Assembly (NCBI RefSeq): GCF_014203665.1
Contig: NZ_JACHJN010000005.1
Location: 434,001-498,000, forward strand
Origin: Saccharothrix tamanrassetensis
Lineage (GTDB): Bacteria > Actinomycetota > Actinomycetes > Mycobacteriales > Pseudonocardiaceae
Reading direction: 5' to 3'
Length of the DNA: 64,000 nucleotides
Below the pieces are notes generated by a model. That model was not told the DNA's origin. It worked only from the letters and a program-made list of their open reading frames with translations, and did not search any database. The position numbers and the translations under genes are program-made. Below, piece after piece: positions 43,620 to 53,100 of the stretch (its first letter is position 1; each line of letters starts with the position of its first letter).

Positions 43620-44396
43620 GTGGAATTGGATGGCAAAGTCGCCGTGGTGACCGGAGGGAGCCGAGGCATCGGCAGGCGGGTCGTGGAGCGGTTCCTCGAC
43701 GCGGGCGCCTCGGTGGTGTTCAGCGGCCGGGACGAGGCGACGGGGGAGCAGGCCCGGAAGGAGCTCGACGCCGGCGACCGCGCGCTGTTCGTCGGGGGCG
43801 ACGTCACCCGCAGGCAGGACGCGGAGCGCATGGTCGACGCGGCGGTCGAGCGCTTCGGCCGGCTGGACGTGCTCGTGAACAACGCCGGGGGGATGCCGGG
43901 CTTCGCGCTGGTGGGGGAGACCGACGATGCCCTCTGGCACGACACGCTCGCGGTCAACCTGCACGCCGTGTTCTACGCCACCCGCCGTGCTCTGGCCCAC
44001 TTGGTGCCGCAGCGGTCAGGGCGGATCATCACGATGTCCTCCATCGAGGGGAAGCAGGCCGACCCCGGCCTCGGCGCCTATGCCACCGCGAAACACGCCG
44101 TGATCGGCTTGACCAAGGCCGTGGCGCGGGAAGTCGGACCGTTGGGCGTCACCGCCAACTGCATCTGTCCCGGGATCGTGATGACCGACATGATCCAGGA
44201 CCGGGGACCGCTTGCCGCACAGGTGCTCGGCACGACGTACGACCAGGTGGTCGCCGCGTTCGTCGCCAAAGCCGCCACCGGCAGGGCGACGACCGCCGAC
44301 GAGGTGGCCGCGATGGCGGTGTTGCTGGCCTCGGAGGCGGGCGCGGGGATCACCGGAGCGGCCTTGTCCGTGGACGGCGGTGCGACTTGCTCCTGA
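43620..44396 (+). CDS. SDR oxidoreductase (FabG-like), between the synthase sets
   Basis: 258 residues, classical SDR: VVTGGSRGIGRRV, DVLVNNAGG, Ser in TMSSIEG, catalytic YATAK (Y-x3-K, unlike the Y-x6-K of the fused reductases), PGIVMTDM and a VDGG C-terminal tail. It would reduce a 3-oxoacyl or similar ketone with NAD(P)H. GTG 43620 has AGGAGG ten bases upstream and lies 24 bases after synthase A, so it is in the same operon. Whether it helps the synthase or tailors the product is not visible. Confidence 0.85.
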   Translation: MELDGKVAVVTGGSRGIGRRVVERFLDAGASVVFSGRDEATGEQARKELDAGDRALFVGGDVTRRQDAERMVDAAVERFGRLDVLVNNAGGMPGFALVGETDDALWHDTLAVNLHAVFYATRRALAHLVPQRSGRIITMSSIEGKQADPGLGAYATAKHAVIGLTKAVAREVGPLGVTANCICPGIVMTDMIQDRGPLAAQVLGTTYDQVVAAFVAKAATGRATTADEVAAMAVLLASEAGAGITGAALSVDGGATCS

Positions 44397-44656
44397 CCAT
44401 GGTGCCTGCGCCATGGGCCGTCAAGTTCAGGTAATTCGGTCTGTCCACACAGGACCGACGAGCGTTCCGCGTCGGTGCGACCGCAGGTGGGACCGGGAAC
44501 CGGCACGGCGGGCGTCGGTCCTCAGGGGCAGGGCCGTCATAGGAACAGCGGGCAACGGCCTTGTCACGTCCTCGGCGCCGAGGTGAGCTTTGTGTTCCGT
44601 GGTTGATCGTGGTGGCACGGCGGTGATCAGTGTCCAACGCACAGAGGAGGGTGACC

Positions 44657-45265
44657 ATGCCGGAACCGAGGGCAGGCGGGCGCACGAGGTGGCTGCGGTT
44701 CATCGCCGTGCTCTGCACGGGGTTGGCCGGCGCGGCCGTCCTGCTCGTCGGGCTGTCACAGGGGGCTCTGGCGGCGTCGTTCGCGGTGTCGGGGACGAGC
44801 TTCAAGATATCGGCCGACAAGTTGGAGGGGACGGGGTTCGTCCAGTTCGGCGGTGTGGACCAGGGCGCCGGCGCGGCGCACCCGGTCGCCGTCAGCGCCT
44901 TCCGCACCGTGGTGCTCGACAACTTCTGCCAGTCGGTGGCGTTGCGCGGCCTCCCACTGGTGGGCGACGTGACCCTGCGCATGGAATCCGGTGGACCCGG
45001 CGGCATGTCCGCGACGGACATCGTGATGGGGGTGGAGGCGCTCAGCGGCGACCTCACCCTGGTGAACCCGCAGATCGGCGTGGACGCCGGGCACGTGACG
45101 AAAGGACCGGCCGGAGTGGTCGGCCAACCCGGCGGGTTCGCCCAGCAGGCGGACAAGGCCACCATCGTCATGCCGCGCGAGGTCGCCTGGAGCGCCGCCG
45201 CGCACACACTGCGCTTGGCGAACCTGAAGATGACCCTCCACACGGGCTCCGGCGAGTGCTACTGA
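44657..45265 (+). CDS. DUF6230-like exported protein
   Basis: 202 residues. The N-terminal membrane segment (FIAVLCTGLAGAAVLLVGLSQG) acts as signal or anchor, followed by a beta-rich domain beginning ASFAVSGTSFKISADKLEGTGF. This is the pattern of the DUF6230 proteins of Streptomyces, once misnamed cholesterol esterases. One Cys in DNFCQS and one at the C-terminal GSGECY could pair. No catalytic motif. DUF6230 genes usually precede a DUF6114 gene, as here with a 25-base gap. The role is unknown, but the place between synthases suggests binding or envelope placement of the lipid. Confidence 0.7.
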   Translation: MPEPRAGGRTRWLRFIAVLCTGLAGAAVLLVGLSQGALAASFAVSGTSFKISADKLEGTGFVQFGGVDQGAGAAHPVAVSAFRTVVLDNFCQSVALRGLPLVGDVTLRMESGGPGGMSATDIVMGVEALSGDLTLVNPQIGVDAGHVTKGPAGVVGQPGGFAQQADKATIVMPREVAWSAAAHTLRLANLKMTLHTGSGECY

Positions 45266-45290
45266 CACGGGCGACGGCCGGGAGGTCTCG

Positions 45291-46205
45291 ATGGGAACAG
45301 CGGTGGAGTGGACGCGCCGGACGTGGCGGCGCTTCGGGCACTGGCGGCGCGGCAGGCCGTTCGCCGCGGGCTTGGCCTTGCTGCCGGCCTCCGCTGTGAT
45401 CGCGATACCGCCGTACGCCTCCTTCCGCATGGGCGACGTCGCGGTGACGATAGCGACGATCGGTGGTGTCTCGGCGCTGCTGATCGGCGCGTTGCTCGCC
45501 ATCTGCGGCCTGTCGCTGTGGCTGCGGCCGCAGTTCCGGTTCGCCGCCGGCACGACGGCACTGCTGCTGTCGCTGATCGCGTTGACCACCACCAACCTCG
45601 GCGGGTTCCTGGTCGGCACGCTGCTCGGCGTGACGGGCTCCGCGCTCGCACTGGCCTGGACGGACCAGCCCCGACCGCCCCGACCGCCCCGTGAAGCCAG
45701 GTGGGCTGTGTTCCGGCGCGGCTCGGTCGTGTTCGTCGTGCTGGCGGTCGCCGTCCACACCGCGCCACTGGCGTCGTCGGACGTCACGCCCGCCCGGAGT
45801 TGGACGCTGCTGGCGGACCGGCTGAGCATGGACGGTGTGATCTACCACGGCATCGAGCCGATCGTGGTCGACGGACGTCCCATGCGCACGATGCGGTTCA
45901 CCGTCGAGGAGATGCGGATCACCAGGCCGGTGCTCATCGGCGTACTCGGGAACGGGCGGGACCTCGTCATCACGACCCGGCACGAAGGCGGGGCCGCCGC
46001 CACCGGTGGCATCGAGCTGTTCGTGCTGCGCCTCGCCGGCGACCTGAACCTCCTGGACCTGGTGAAGGTTCCGGTCGACTTCACCCCCGACCGCCCACCG
46101 CCCCTGGTGCCACCGTCCGTGGTGCTGACGGACGTGACCACCGTCAACGCGCAACTGCGCGGGGGAACGCTGGCCATGAAGAACGCCCAACTGGTGCTCG
46201 GCTGA
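45291..46205 (+). CDS. DUF6114-like membrane protein with exported C-terminal domain
   Basis: 304 residues. Residues 25-125 contain three or four membrane helices (FAAGLALLPASAVIAIPP, VAVTIATIGGVSALLIGALLAICGL, ALLLSLIALTTTNLGGFLVG) as in DUF6114 proteins. A further helix (VFVVLAVAVHTAPLA) leads into a C-terminal beta-rich domain of about 150 residues (MRTMRFTVEEMRITRPVLIG). That part recalls the beta-rich domain of its DUF6230-like neighbour, so this may be a fusion; ordinary DUF6114 proteins are shorter as I recall. Coupled with the preceding gene. Function unknown. Confidence 0.65.
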   Translation: MGTAVEWTRRTWRRFGHWRRGRPFAAGLALLPASAVIAIPPYASFRMGDVAVTIATIGGVSALLIGALLAICGLSLWLRPQFRFAAGTTALLLSLIALTTTNLGGFLVGTLLGVTGSALALAWTDQPRPPRPPREARWAVFRRGSVVFVVLAVAVHTAPLASSDVTPARSWTLLADRLSMDGVIYHGIEPIVVDGRPMRTMRFTVEEMRITRPVLIGVLGNGRDLVITTRHEGGAAATGGIELFVLRLAGDLNLLDLVKVPVDFTPDRPPPLVPPSVVLTDVTTVNAQLRGGTLAMKNAQLVLG

Positions 46206-46380
46206 GGAGGAGGTGTCATGGGGGAACGCGTCGCGCACCCGGGTCGCCCGGCTCACGTGTCCTCTCGGGACCGCGGGCGGTGCGGTCGGATTCCCTTGGC
46301 GCAACGACCCGTTCGGCGATCGGGACAGGGCCGGGCGAGGTAGCGGGACACAGCCCGTCGAGCGAATGGGGAAGTTCGTG

Positions 46381-47844
46381 ATGAGGAGTACCGATGCCCG
46401 GCGTTCGGCGCACGCGGTCTGGCGGTCGCCGACCGAGATGAACGCTCTGGAAACGTTGTTCTGGCGCTCGGAGAACCACCCGGGAATGCGGTCGAGCATG
46501 CTGGGCGTGCTCGTCCTCGACCGTTGCCCCGACTGGGACCGGCTGGTGGCCAGGCACGAGTGGGCCACCCGGATCGTGCCCCGGCTGCGGCACCGGGTGC
46601 TGGAGCCGCCGATGCGCCTGGGGCGTCCCTTCTGGGTCGTCGACCGCACCTTCGACGTGCGCAACCACCTGCGGCGGGTTCGCCTGCCCACCCCAGGGAC
46701 GACCCGTCAGCTGCTCGACTTCGCCCAGACCGCCGCCACCGCCGCCCTCGCTCCGGAACGCCCGTTGTGGGAGGTGACCCTGGTGGAGGGCCTCGACGAC
46801 GGTTTCGACGGCAAGGCGGCCTACCTGCTGAAGGTGCACCACAGCATCAGCGACGGCATCGGAGTCGCCCAGCTGATCACCGTTCTGACGGACTCCCCGG
46901 CCGAGCACGACGCCGATCCGCTGCTCCCACCCGCCCCGCGACCCGGCCCCCGTTCGGCGACCGCGCTGCTGGCAGGACGCCTCGGCCGGCAGTTCACCCG
47001 CCCTGTCCTGGCGGCGGCACGCGCGGGAAGGCGGGCGCGCGTGCCGCCGCCTGTCCGCCCGCGCCGTTGGTCGCCGCCCTCGGCACACCGGATCACCCAG
47101 TGGGTGGCCGCGTTCGCCCGCGCGACACTGGTGCCACCGGCGCCCGCGTCGCCGCTGCTCCGAGAGCGCAGCCGGGCGGTGCACTTCGACGCCGTGGACA
47201 TCCCCGTGCGTTCGTTGAGGGAGGCGGGCAAGGCGGGGGGCGGCACGATGAACGACGCGTTCGTAGCCGGTCTCATGGGAGGTTTCGAGCGGTACCACCA
47301 CAGGTTCGGGCTCAGCCTGGAGTCCGTTCCGCTGCTCGTGCCGATCAGTGTGCGCACGCGACACGACCTCCCCGCGGGCAACAGGTTGGCCAGTACTCGG
47401 TTGGCCATACCGGTGGCGGGTCTGGACGCCGCCGAACGCGTCGCGGAAGTCCACCGGCGGATCGCGGCGGTGCGCAGCCGGACGACGCTGCAGGCGCTGG
47501 ACGCGCTCAGCAGACCGATCACCCCGTTCCCGGGGCCGCTGATCCGGTTCGTCTTCACCCAGATGTTCCGCGGCAACGACTTGATCGCCACCAACTTCCC
47601 GGGAGTGCAGGCCGAGCTGCGGTTGGCGGGTGCCAGGGTCCTCCGGGCCTCACCTTTCGCGCCCCTGCTGAGAGGGGCGACGAGCATCGCGCTGACGACG
47701 TACCGGGACACCTGCCGGATCGGGATCACCCTCGACACCGGCGCGTTCACCGAGCCGGACGTGTTCGTCGCCTGTCTCCGGGAGAGCTTCGCGGAGATCG
47801 TCGCCCTGGCACCCGGACGCACCGCCTCGCCGATGACCGCCTGA
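46381..47844 (+). CDS. WS/DGAT acyltransferase, second copy
   Basis: 487 residues. HHxxxDG is HHSISDG at 153-159. Family blocks: MNALETLFWR, PLWEVTLVEGL, GGGTMNDAFVAGLMGGFERYHHRF, STRLAIPVAG and MFRGNDLIATNFPG. It is clearly paralogous to the protein at 33995 along its whole length. ATG 46381 has GGGGAAG six bases upstream; ATG 46366 is an alternative. Two copies beside two synthase sets suggest that each handles one product or one of two esterification steps, which is inference. Confidence 0.9.
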   Translation: MRSTDARRSAHAVWRSPTEMNALETLFWRSENHPGMRSSMLGVLVLDRCPDWDRLVARHEWATRIVPRLRHRVLEPPMRLGRPFWVVDRTFDVRNHLRRVRLPTPGTTRQLLDFAQTAATAALAPERPLWEVTLVEGLDDGFDGKAAYLLKVHHSISDGIGVAQLITVLTDSPAEHDADPLLPPAPRPGPRSATALLAGRLGRQFTRPVLAAARAGRRARVPPPVRPRRWSPPSAHRITQWVAAFARATLVPPAPASPLLRERSRAVHFDAVDIPVRSLREAGKAGGGTMNDAFVAGLMGGFERYHHRFGLSLESVPLLVPISVRTRHDLPAGNRLASTRLAIPVAGLDAAERVAEVHRRIAAVRSRTTLQALDALSRPITPFPGPLIRFVFTQMFRGNDLIATNFPGVQAELRLAGARVLRASPFAPLLRGATSIALTTYRDTCRIGITLDTGAFTEPDVFVACLRESFAEIVALAPGRTASPMTA

Positions 47845-47905
47845 GCCCGTCCGAGCCCGCCCGTGGCTGCCACCTCCCCACGGTGATCCGCTTCGAAGGA
47901 GCGAC

Positions 47906-48730
47906 ATGTCGTCCACTCCCGACCTGTTCGACCTGACCGGCAAGACGGCGCTCGTCACGGGAGCCTCCAGGGGGATCGGCAGAGCCGTCGCGCTCGGCTT
48001 GGCCGCGGCCGGCGCCGACGTCGCGGTGCTCGCCAGGACCACGACCCGGCTGGAGGAACTCGCCGGCCGGATCGAGCGGCAGGGCCGCCGCGCGCTCGTC
48101 CTCACCTGCGACGTCGGTGACGGCGAGCAGGTCGGACGGGCGGCCACCACCACGCTGGCCGAGTTCGGCGGGCTGGACATCGTCGTCAACAACGCCGGGG
48201 GCGCCGGGCACGCGGGCCCCTTCCTCGACCTGGAGTTCGACGACTGGCTGCACGTCCTCCGCCTGAACCTGGAATCGACGATCCACGTCTGCCGCGCGTT
48301 CGGCAGGCACCTGGTCGAGCGGGGTGGCGGCTCGGTGATCAACATGTCGTCCGTCGCCGGCATGGCGGGCATGCCCATGCTCGCCCACTACGCCGTGGCC
48401 AAGGCCGCCGTCATCTCTCTGACGCGGACGCTCGCCGCGGAGTGGGCGTCGGCGGGCGTGCGGGTGAACGCTGTGGCCCCCGGCTGGGTCAGGACCGATC
48501 TGACCACCGCGTTCTTCGCCGATCCGGCGGTCAGCGACGGGCTGAGGGCGGCCGTGCCCTCCCGTGCTTTCGGCAACCCGGAGGACGTCGTCGGCGCAGC
48601 GGTCTACCTGGCCGGCGACGCCTCGCGCATGGTCACCGGGAGCTGCCTGGTCGCCGACGGCGGCACGACGTGCTTCGTCGGCGGACCCCAGATGCTCGAC
48701 CTCCTCGGCTACGGCCGCATCCCCGTCTGA
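47906..48730 (+). CDS. SDR oxidoreductase, before synthase set B
   Basis: 274 residues, classical SDR: VTGASRGIGRAVALGL, DIVVNNAGG, NMSSVAG, YAVAK (Y-x3-K), APGWVRTDLTTAF, VADGG. GAAGGAGCGAC precedes ATG 47906. It has a C-terminal tail (MLDLLGYGRIPV) beyond the usual end. It mirrors the SDR after set A and lies 31 bases before the second AT-ACP gene, so it belongs to the same transcript. Confidence 0.85.
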   Translation: MSSTPDLFDLTGKTALVTGASRGIGRAVALGLAAAGADVAVLARTTTRLEELAGRIERQGRRALVLTCDVGDGEQVGRAATTTLAEFGGLDIVVNNAGGAGHAGPFLDLEFDDWLHVLRLNLESTIHVCRAFGRHLVERGGGSVINMSSVAGMAGMPMLAHYAVAKAAVISLTRTLAAEWASAGVRVNAVAPGWVRTDLTTAFFADPAVSDGLRAAVPSRAFGNPEDVVGAAVYLAGDASRMVTGSCLVADGGTTCFVGGPQMLDLLGYGRIPV

Positions 48731-48761
48731 ACCGCCGGCACCGAAGTCCGAAGGGATACCC

Positions 48762-50111
48762 GTGTCCGACCGCCCTGTCGTCCTGTTCCCCGGCCTCGGC
48801 GCCTACTCCGCGGGCGTGCTGAGGCAGACCAGGCACTCCCACGAGGAAGTGGACCGCACTTTCGAGGAGATCGACCGCACGGCCGCGCTGTCGGGCGTGC
48901 CGTCGGTGTCCGCGGCCCTGTTCGACGGCGACCCGCGGCCGGTCCGCGAGCTGCTCGCCGAACCCGCCGAAGTGCTCCAACTGGCCATCTTCGGCGTCTC
49001 CCTCGCGGTGTACCGGATCCTCACGGCGCAGGGGATGCGCCCCCGGCTGCTGGTCGGCCACAGCTTCGGCGAGATGGCGGCCCTGGTGGCGGCGGGCGCG
49101 TTCACCCTGGCCGACGGCGTCCGGTTGGTGTGCGCGAGAACCGCGGCGCTCGCACCGTGGGAAGGGCGCGGCGGCATGGCCGCCATCGGCACGGACGAGG
49201 CGACCGCGGGTCACCTGGTCGGCGTGCTGGGGGAGTCGGACCTCGTCATCGGCTGTCTCAACGCTCCACGGCAGACGGTCGTGGCGGGCCCGCTGGAAGA
49301 CCTCGACCGCGCCGAGCGCGTCGCCGCGGCACTGGACCTCCTCTTCGCGCGCCTGCACCTGCCGTACGCCTCGCACCACCCCTCCATGAGGCCGGCGATG
49401 GCCGACTTCGTGGCCAGGACCGCAGACATCCGCCGGCAGCCGCTCCGACAGGCCGTGTACTCGCCGATCCACCGCCGCCGCTACACGGACGACGACGACC
49501 TGCGACAGGCGCTGGCCGAGTGCCTCGTCCGCCCGGTGCGGTTCACCGAGACCGTGCGCTCCTTGCACGCCATGGGCTGCACCACGTTCATCGAGAGCGG
49601 CGCGCTCAACGCCCTGACCAAGTGCGTCGAGCAGACCGTGCCGGCCGTGCGCACGTTCGCACCGCTGACCGACCCAACCCAGGAGGAGACAGGACTGCGC
49701 GCCGCGACGCTGTCCGCGTCGGACGGCCGCTCCCACCCGCCCGGGTCCGAGCCCCGGACCTCCGGCGACGTCGTCAGGCCCGGCGGGCACGCGGAAGCTG
49801 TCCCGGAGGCGCAAGTGGTCGGCGTGGCCATGCCGCCGGCCCGCGCCGGGAGCGCCCCCGACCGTTCCCGGGTCGTCGCCCAGCTCCAGCAGCTCTACGC
49901 CCAGGCGTTGGAGTACCCGCCCGAGCTGCTCACCGAGGACGCGCTGCTGGAAGCCGAGTTGGGGGTCGATTCGCTCAAGCAGACCGCACTGCTGGCCAAG
50001 GTCGTGGGCCGATTCGGCCTGCGCGTCCAGGCGGGCGACCTGAGGGTGTGGGAGCTCCCGACGCTCGGCCGGATCGCCGATTACGTGACCGCGACGGAGT
50101 CGACGGGATGA
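48762..50111 (+). CDS. Acyltransferase-ACP didomain protein (set B)
   Basis: 449 residues with the same plan as the set A protein. Acyltransferase: Ser101 in GHSFGE, and a His region reading LPYASHHPSM. The N-terminal GQGS box is altered to FPGLGAYSAG, so the oxyanion loop differs from malonyl-CoA transferases and the acyl choice may differ. ACP at about 368-445 with Ser404 in GVDSLKQTALL. GTG 48762 follows AAGGGA. The stop overlaps the next ATG (ATGA), so it is coupled to synthase B. Confidence 0.88.
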   Translation: MSDRPVVLFPGLGAYSAGVLRQTRHSHEEVDRTFEEIDRTAALSGVPSVSAALFDGDPRPVRELLAEPAEVLQLAIFGVSLAVYRILTAQGMRPRLLVGHSFGEMAALVAAGAFTLADGVRLVCARTAALAPWEGRGGMAAIGTDEATAGHLVGVLGESDLVIGCLNAPRQTVVAGPLEDLDRAERVAAALDLLFARLHLPYASHHPSMRPAMADFVARTADIRRQPLRQAVYSPIHRRRYTDDDDLRQALAECLVRPVRFTETVRSLHAMGCTTFIESGALNALTKCVEQTVPAVRTFAPLTDPTQEETGLRAATLSASDGRSHPPGSEPRTSGDVVRPGGHAEAVPEAQVVGVAMPPARAGSAPDRSRVVAQLQQLYAQALEYPPELLTEDALLEAELGVDSLKQTALLAKVVGRFGLRVQAGDLRVWELPTLGRIADYVTATESTG

Positions 50112-53100
50112 CCACCGCGGCGAACGACCACGACGGCCGGGTGGTCCTGGTCACCGGAGGCGCCCGCGGGGTCGGCAGGGCGATCACGAGGGCGTTCGCC
50201 CGCCGCGGCGCGCACGTGGTCGTCAACTACTTCCACGCCGTCGGCGAGGCGCCGAAGCTCTTCGAGGAACTGACCGCCGAGGGTGCGTCGGTCGAGCTCA
50301 TCCGGGCGTCGGTCGCCGACGCGAACCAGGTCGAGGCGATGTTCGACGATGTCGCCCGACGGCACGGCGGAGTGGACGTCCTGGTGAACAACGCGGCGTC
50401 GGGTGCGCTCCTGCCGTTGGCGCGACTCCACGAGTCGCACTGGCAGCGGGCTTTGGACACCAACCTGCGGGGCAGCCTCTGGTGCGCCAGGCGAGCGGCT
50501 CCGCTGATGGCACGCAGGGGCGGGGGCGCGATCGTCAACCTGTCCTCGATCGGCAGCTCGCTGGTGATCGGCGACTACGTCACCGTGGGAACCTCCAAAG
50601 CCGCTGTCGAGGCGTTGACCCGCTACCTCGCGGTGGAGTTCGCCGCCGACGGCATCCGGGTGAACACGGCGTCCGGCGGTCTGCTCGACGGCACCGTGGC
50701 GACCCTCTTCCCGGACGCGGAGCGGCTCGCCGAACGAGTGCGGGAGGCGACCCCGCTGGGGCACCGGCTCGGCCGTGAGGAGGAACTGGCGGAACTGGTG
50801 GTGTTCCTGGCGTCACCCGCCGCCTCGTGGATCACCGGTCAGACGGTCGTCGCCGACGGCGGGCTCTCCTTGGGTGCGGCGCTGCTGTCCCCTCGCCCGA
50901 CAAGGCAACCCGCACCGGTCGAGCCGGCAGACGGCGTCCCCGTCACGACCCCGATCCCGGCTCCGGCCCCGATCCGGACCCCGACGCCGGTCGCCATGCG
51001 ATCCGAGGTGGCGGCCATCCCGACCACGGCGACGGTGGCGGTGGTCGGCGTCGGCGTGGTCACCCCCGGTGCGAACGACGCCGACGAACTGTGGAAGGTG
51101 CTGTCGGAGGGCCGCAACGTCTTCGGCCGACCTCGGCTGTTCGACGTGGAGTCGTTCCACTCCGCCGATCCGGCCGCCGACGACAAGACCTACACGCGGG
51201 AATCCGGGTTCATCACCGACTTCCGGCCGCATCCCCGGCTCGAAGCGGAGCTGGCGGACGACCCGGCGCTGAGCCGCGAGTCCACCACGGTCTGGTTGCG
51301 GCACTGCCTGCACACGGCGTTGCAGGACGTGCGCCGCCGCGCGGACGACCGGTACTTCGCCGCGTTCGGGTACACCGCGGACGGCAGCCAGGAACTGGAG
51401 GGGCACCTGGTCCTGTCCGGCTACCTGCGCCGTCTCGGCGCCAGGCTGCCGCGACACGCCGTCCGCCTGCTGCGCGAGCGCTACGACCGGCTCGGTCAGC
51501 CGCCGCACGAGTGCCTGCCGCATCGCGTGGGGCGCAACGCCATCGCCGGGCTGCTGCCCGACGAGACGGAACTGCTGATGGTGGACACCGCGTGCTCGTC
51601 GTCCCTGTACGCCATCGACTTCGGGGTGAAGGCGTTGCGGGAGGGCAGTGCCGAGGTGGCGGTGTGCGGCGGCGCTTTCGCCTACAGCGCACGGAACCTC
51701 GTGCTGTTCTCGAAGTTGCAGGGGCTTTCCCGCTCCGGCGCCGTGCGGTGCTTCGACCGGGGCGCGGACGGTGTGCTGTTCTCCGACGGGGCCGGCGTGG
51801 TGGTGCTCAAACGCCTCGACCGCGCTCGCGCGGACGGCGACCGGGTGCTCGGGATCGTCGACGGGATCGGCCTGTCCTGCGACGGCGGCGGCAAGGCGGT
51901 CTACGCACCGAGCGCGCCCGGACAGGCGATCGCGCTGCGCCGGGCCTACGGCTCGGCCGGAGTGGACGCCTCGGACGTCGGTTGGGTGATCGCGCACGCG
52001 ACCGGCACGAAAGCCGGGGACAGCACGGAGCTGATCGCGCTCCGCGACGTCGCCGCCCGCGGCGGTCCGGCTCTGCTGTCGTCCAACAAGGCGGTCGTCG
52101 GGCACACCGGCTGGGCCGCGGGCCTGGTCTCGGTCAGCCAGGCGCTGTCCGGCCTGGCCAGGGACGAGGTGCCCGTCCAGCCCTACCTGCACAACGTGAT
52201 CCCCGCCGTGGCGACGAGTCGGTTCACGCCGCCGGCCGAGCACCCGGCACGCGGCATCCCACGAGCTTCCCGTGCCGGTCGGTCCGCCGCCGACGCGGCA
52301 CGGCGACCGCGCCACGTCGGCATCTCCTCCTTCGGGTTCGGCGGCACCAACGCGCACCTGGTGCTCACCGAGGACGACCAGGACAACGGGGACCGGATCG
52401 GATCCGCGCGCGACCCCGTGGCGGACGAGGACGTCGCCATCGTGGGCTGGGCCGCCGACCTGCCCGGCGACGACGACCCCGACGCATGGTTGCGCGGCAC
52501 CGGCCGGGCGCCCGCACCGGGATTCGGCGACGACTACCCGTTACCCGGCTGGCAGGAGGTCAAGCTGCCGCCGGCGACCCTGCGCAACATGGACCGCACG
52601 CAGATCATGGTGCTGAGAGCGGCAGCGAAGCTGGACGCCCCCGTGCGCGCGGCGCTCGCCCGTCTGCACGACACGGCGGGAGTGGTCGTCGGGCACACCG
52701 GACCGACCCGCCGCGCCGTGCACTACGCGCTGAGGTGCTACCTCGACGACCTGGACCGGGCGCTGGCAGACCTGCCCGAGCACGACGCGGACCTGCGGCC
52801 GTCACTCGACCGGCTGGCGGCCGACGTGCGCGCGCTGATCTCCTCCAGCACCGAGGACTCCTTCCCCGGCATCATGCCGAACATCATCCCCGCCCGCCTG
52901 GCCGGCGCCTGGGACTTCCACGGCCTCAACGCGACGGTCGACGGCGGACCCGACTCGGGCCTGGACGCGTTGCGCGCGGCGGAGCGGTACCTGCGGCACG
53001 GCGATCTCGACGTCGTGGTGGTCGCGGGCGTCAACGGCAACAGCACCGACGAGTTCCGCGAGGTGCTGGCCTCGGCCGGTGAGACCGACCAGCCGGCCGA

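Noticed and set aside
40557-44000. Minus-strand open frame of over 1100 codons opposite synthase A
   Set aside because: High-GC antisense shadow; Arg/Gly/Val-biased, no domains, while the plus strand encodes complete CLF, KR and DH domains.
10730-44450. Identical 16-mer TTCGGTCTGTCCACAC at 10730-10745 and 44435-44450, each just after a gene end
   Set aside because: For a 64-kb window of biased composition one shared 16-mer is close to chance expectation, and the flanks do not match, so I do not call a repeat.
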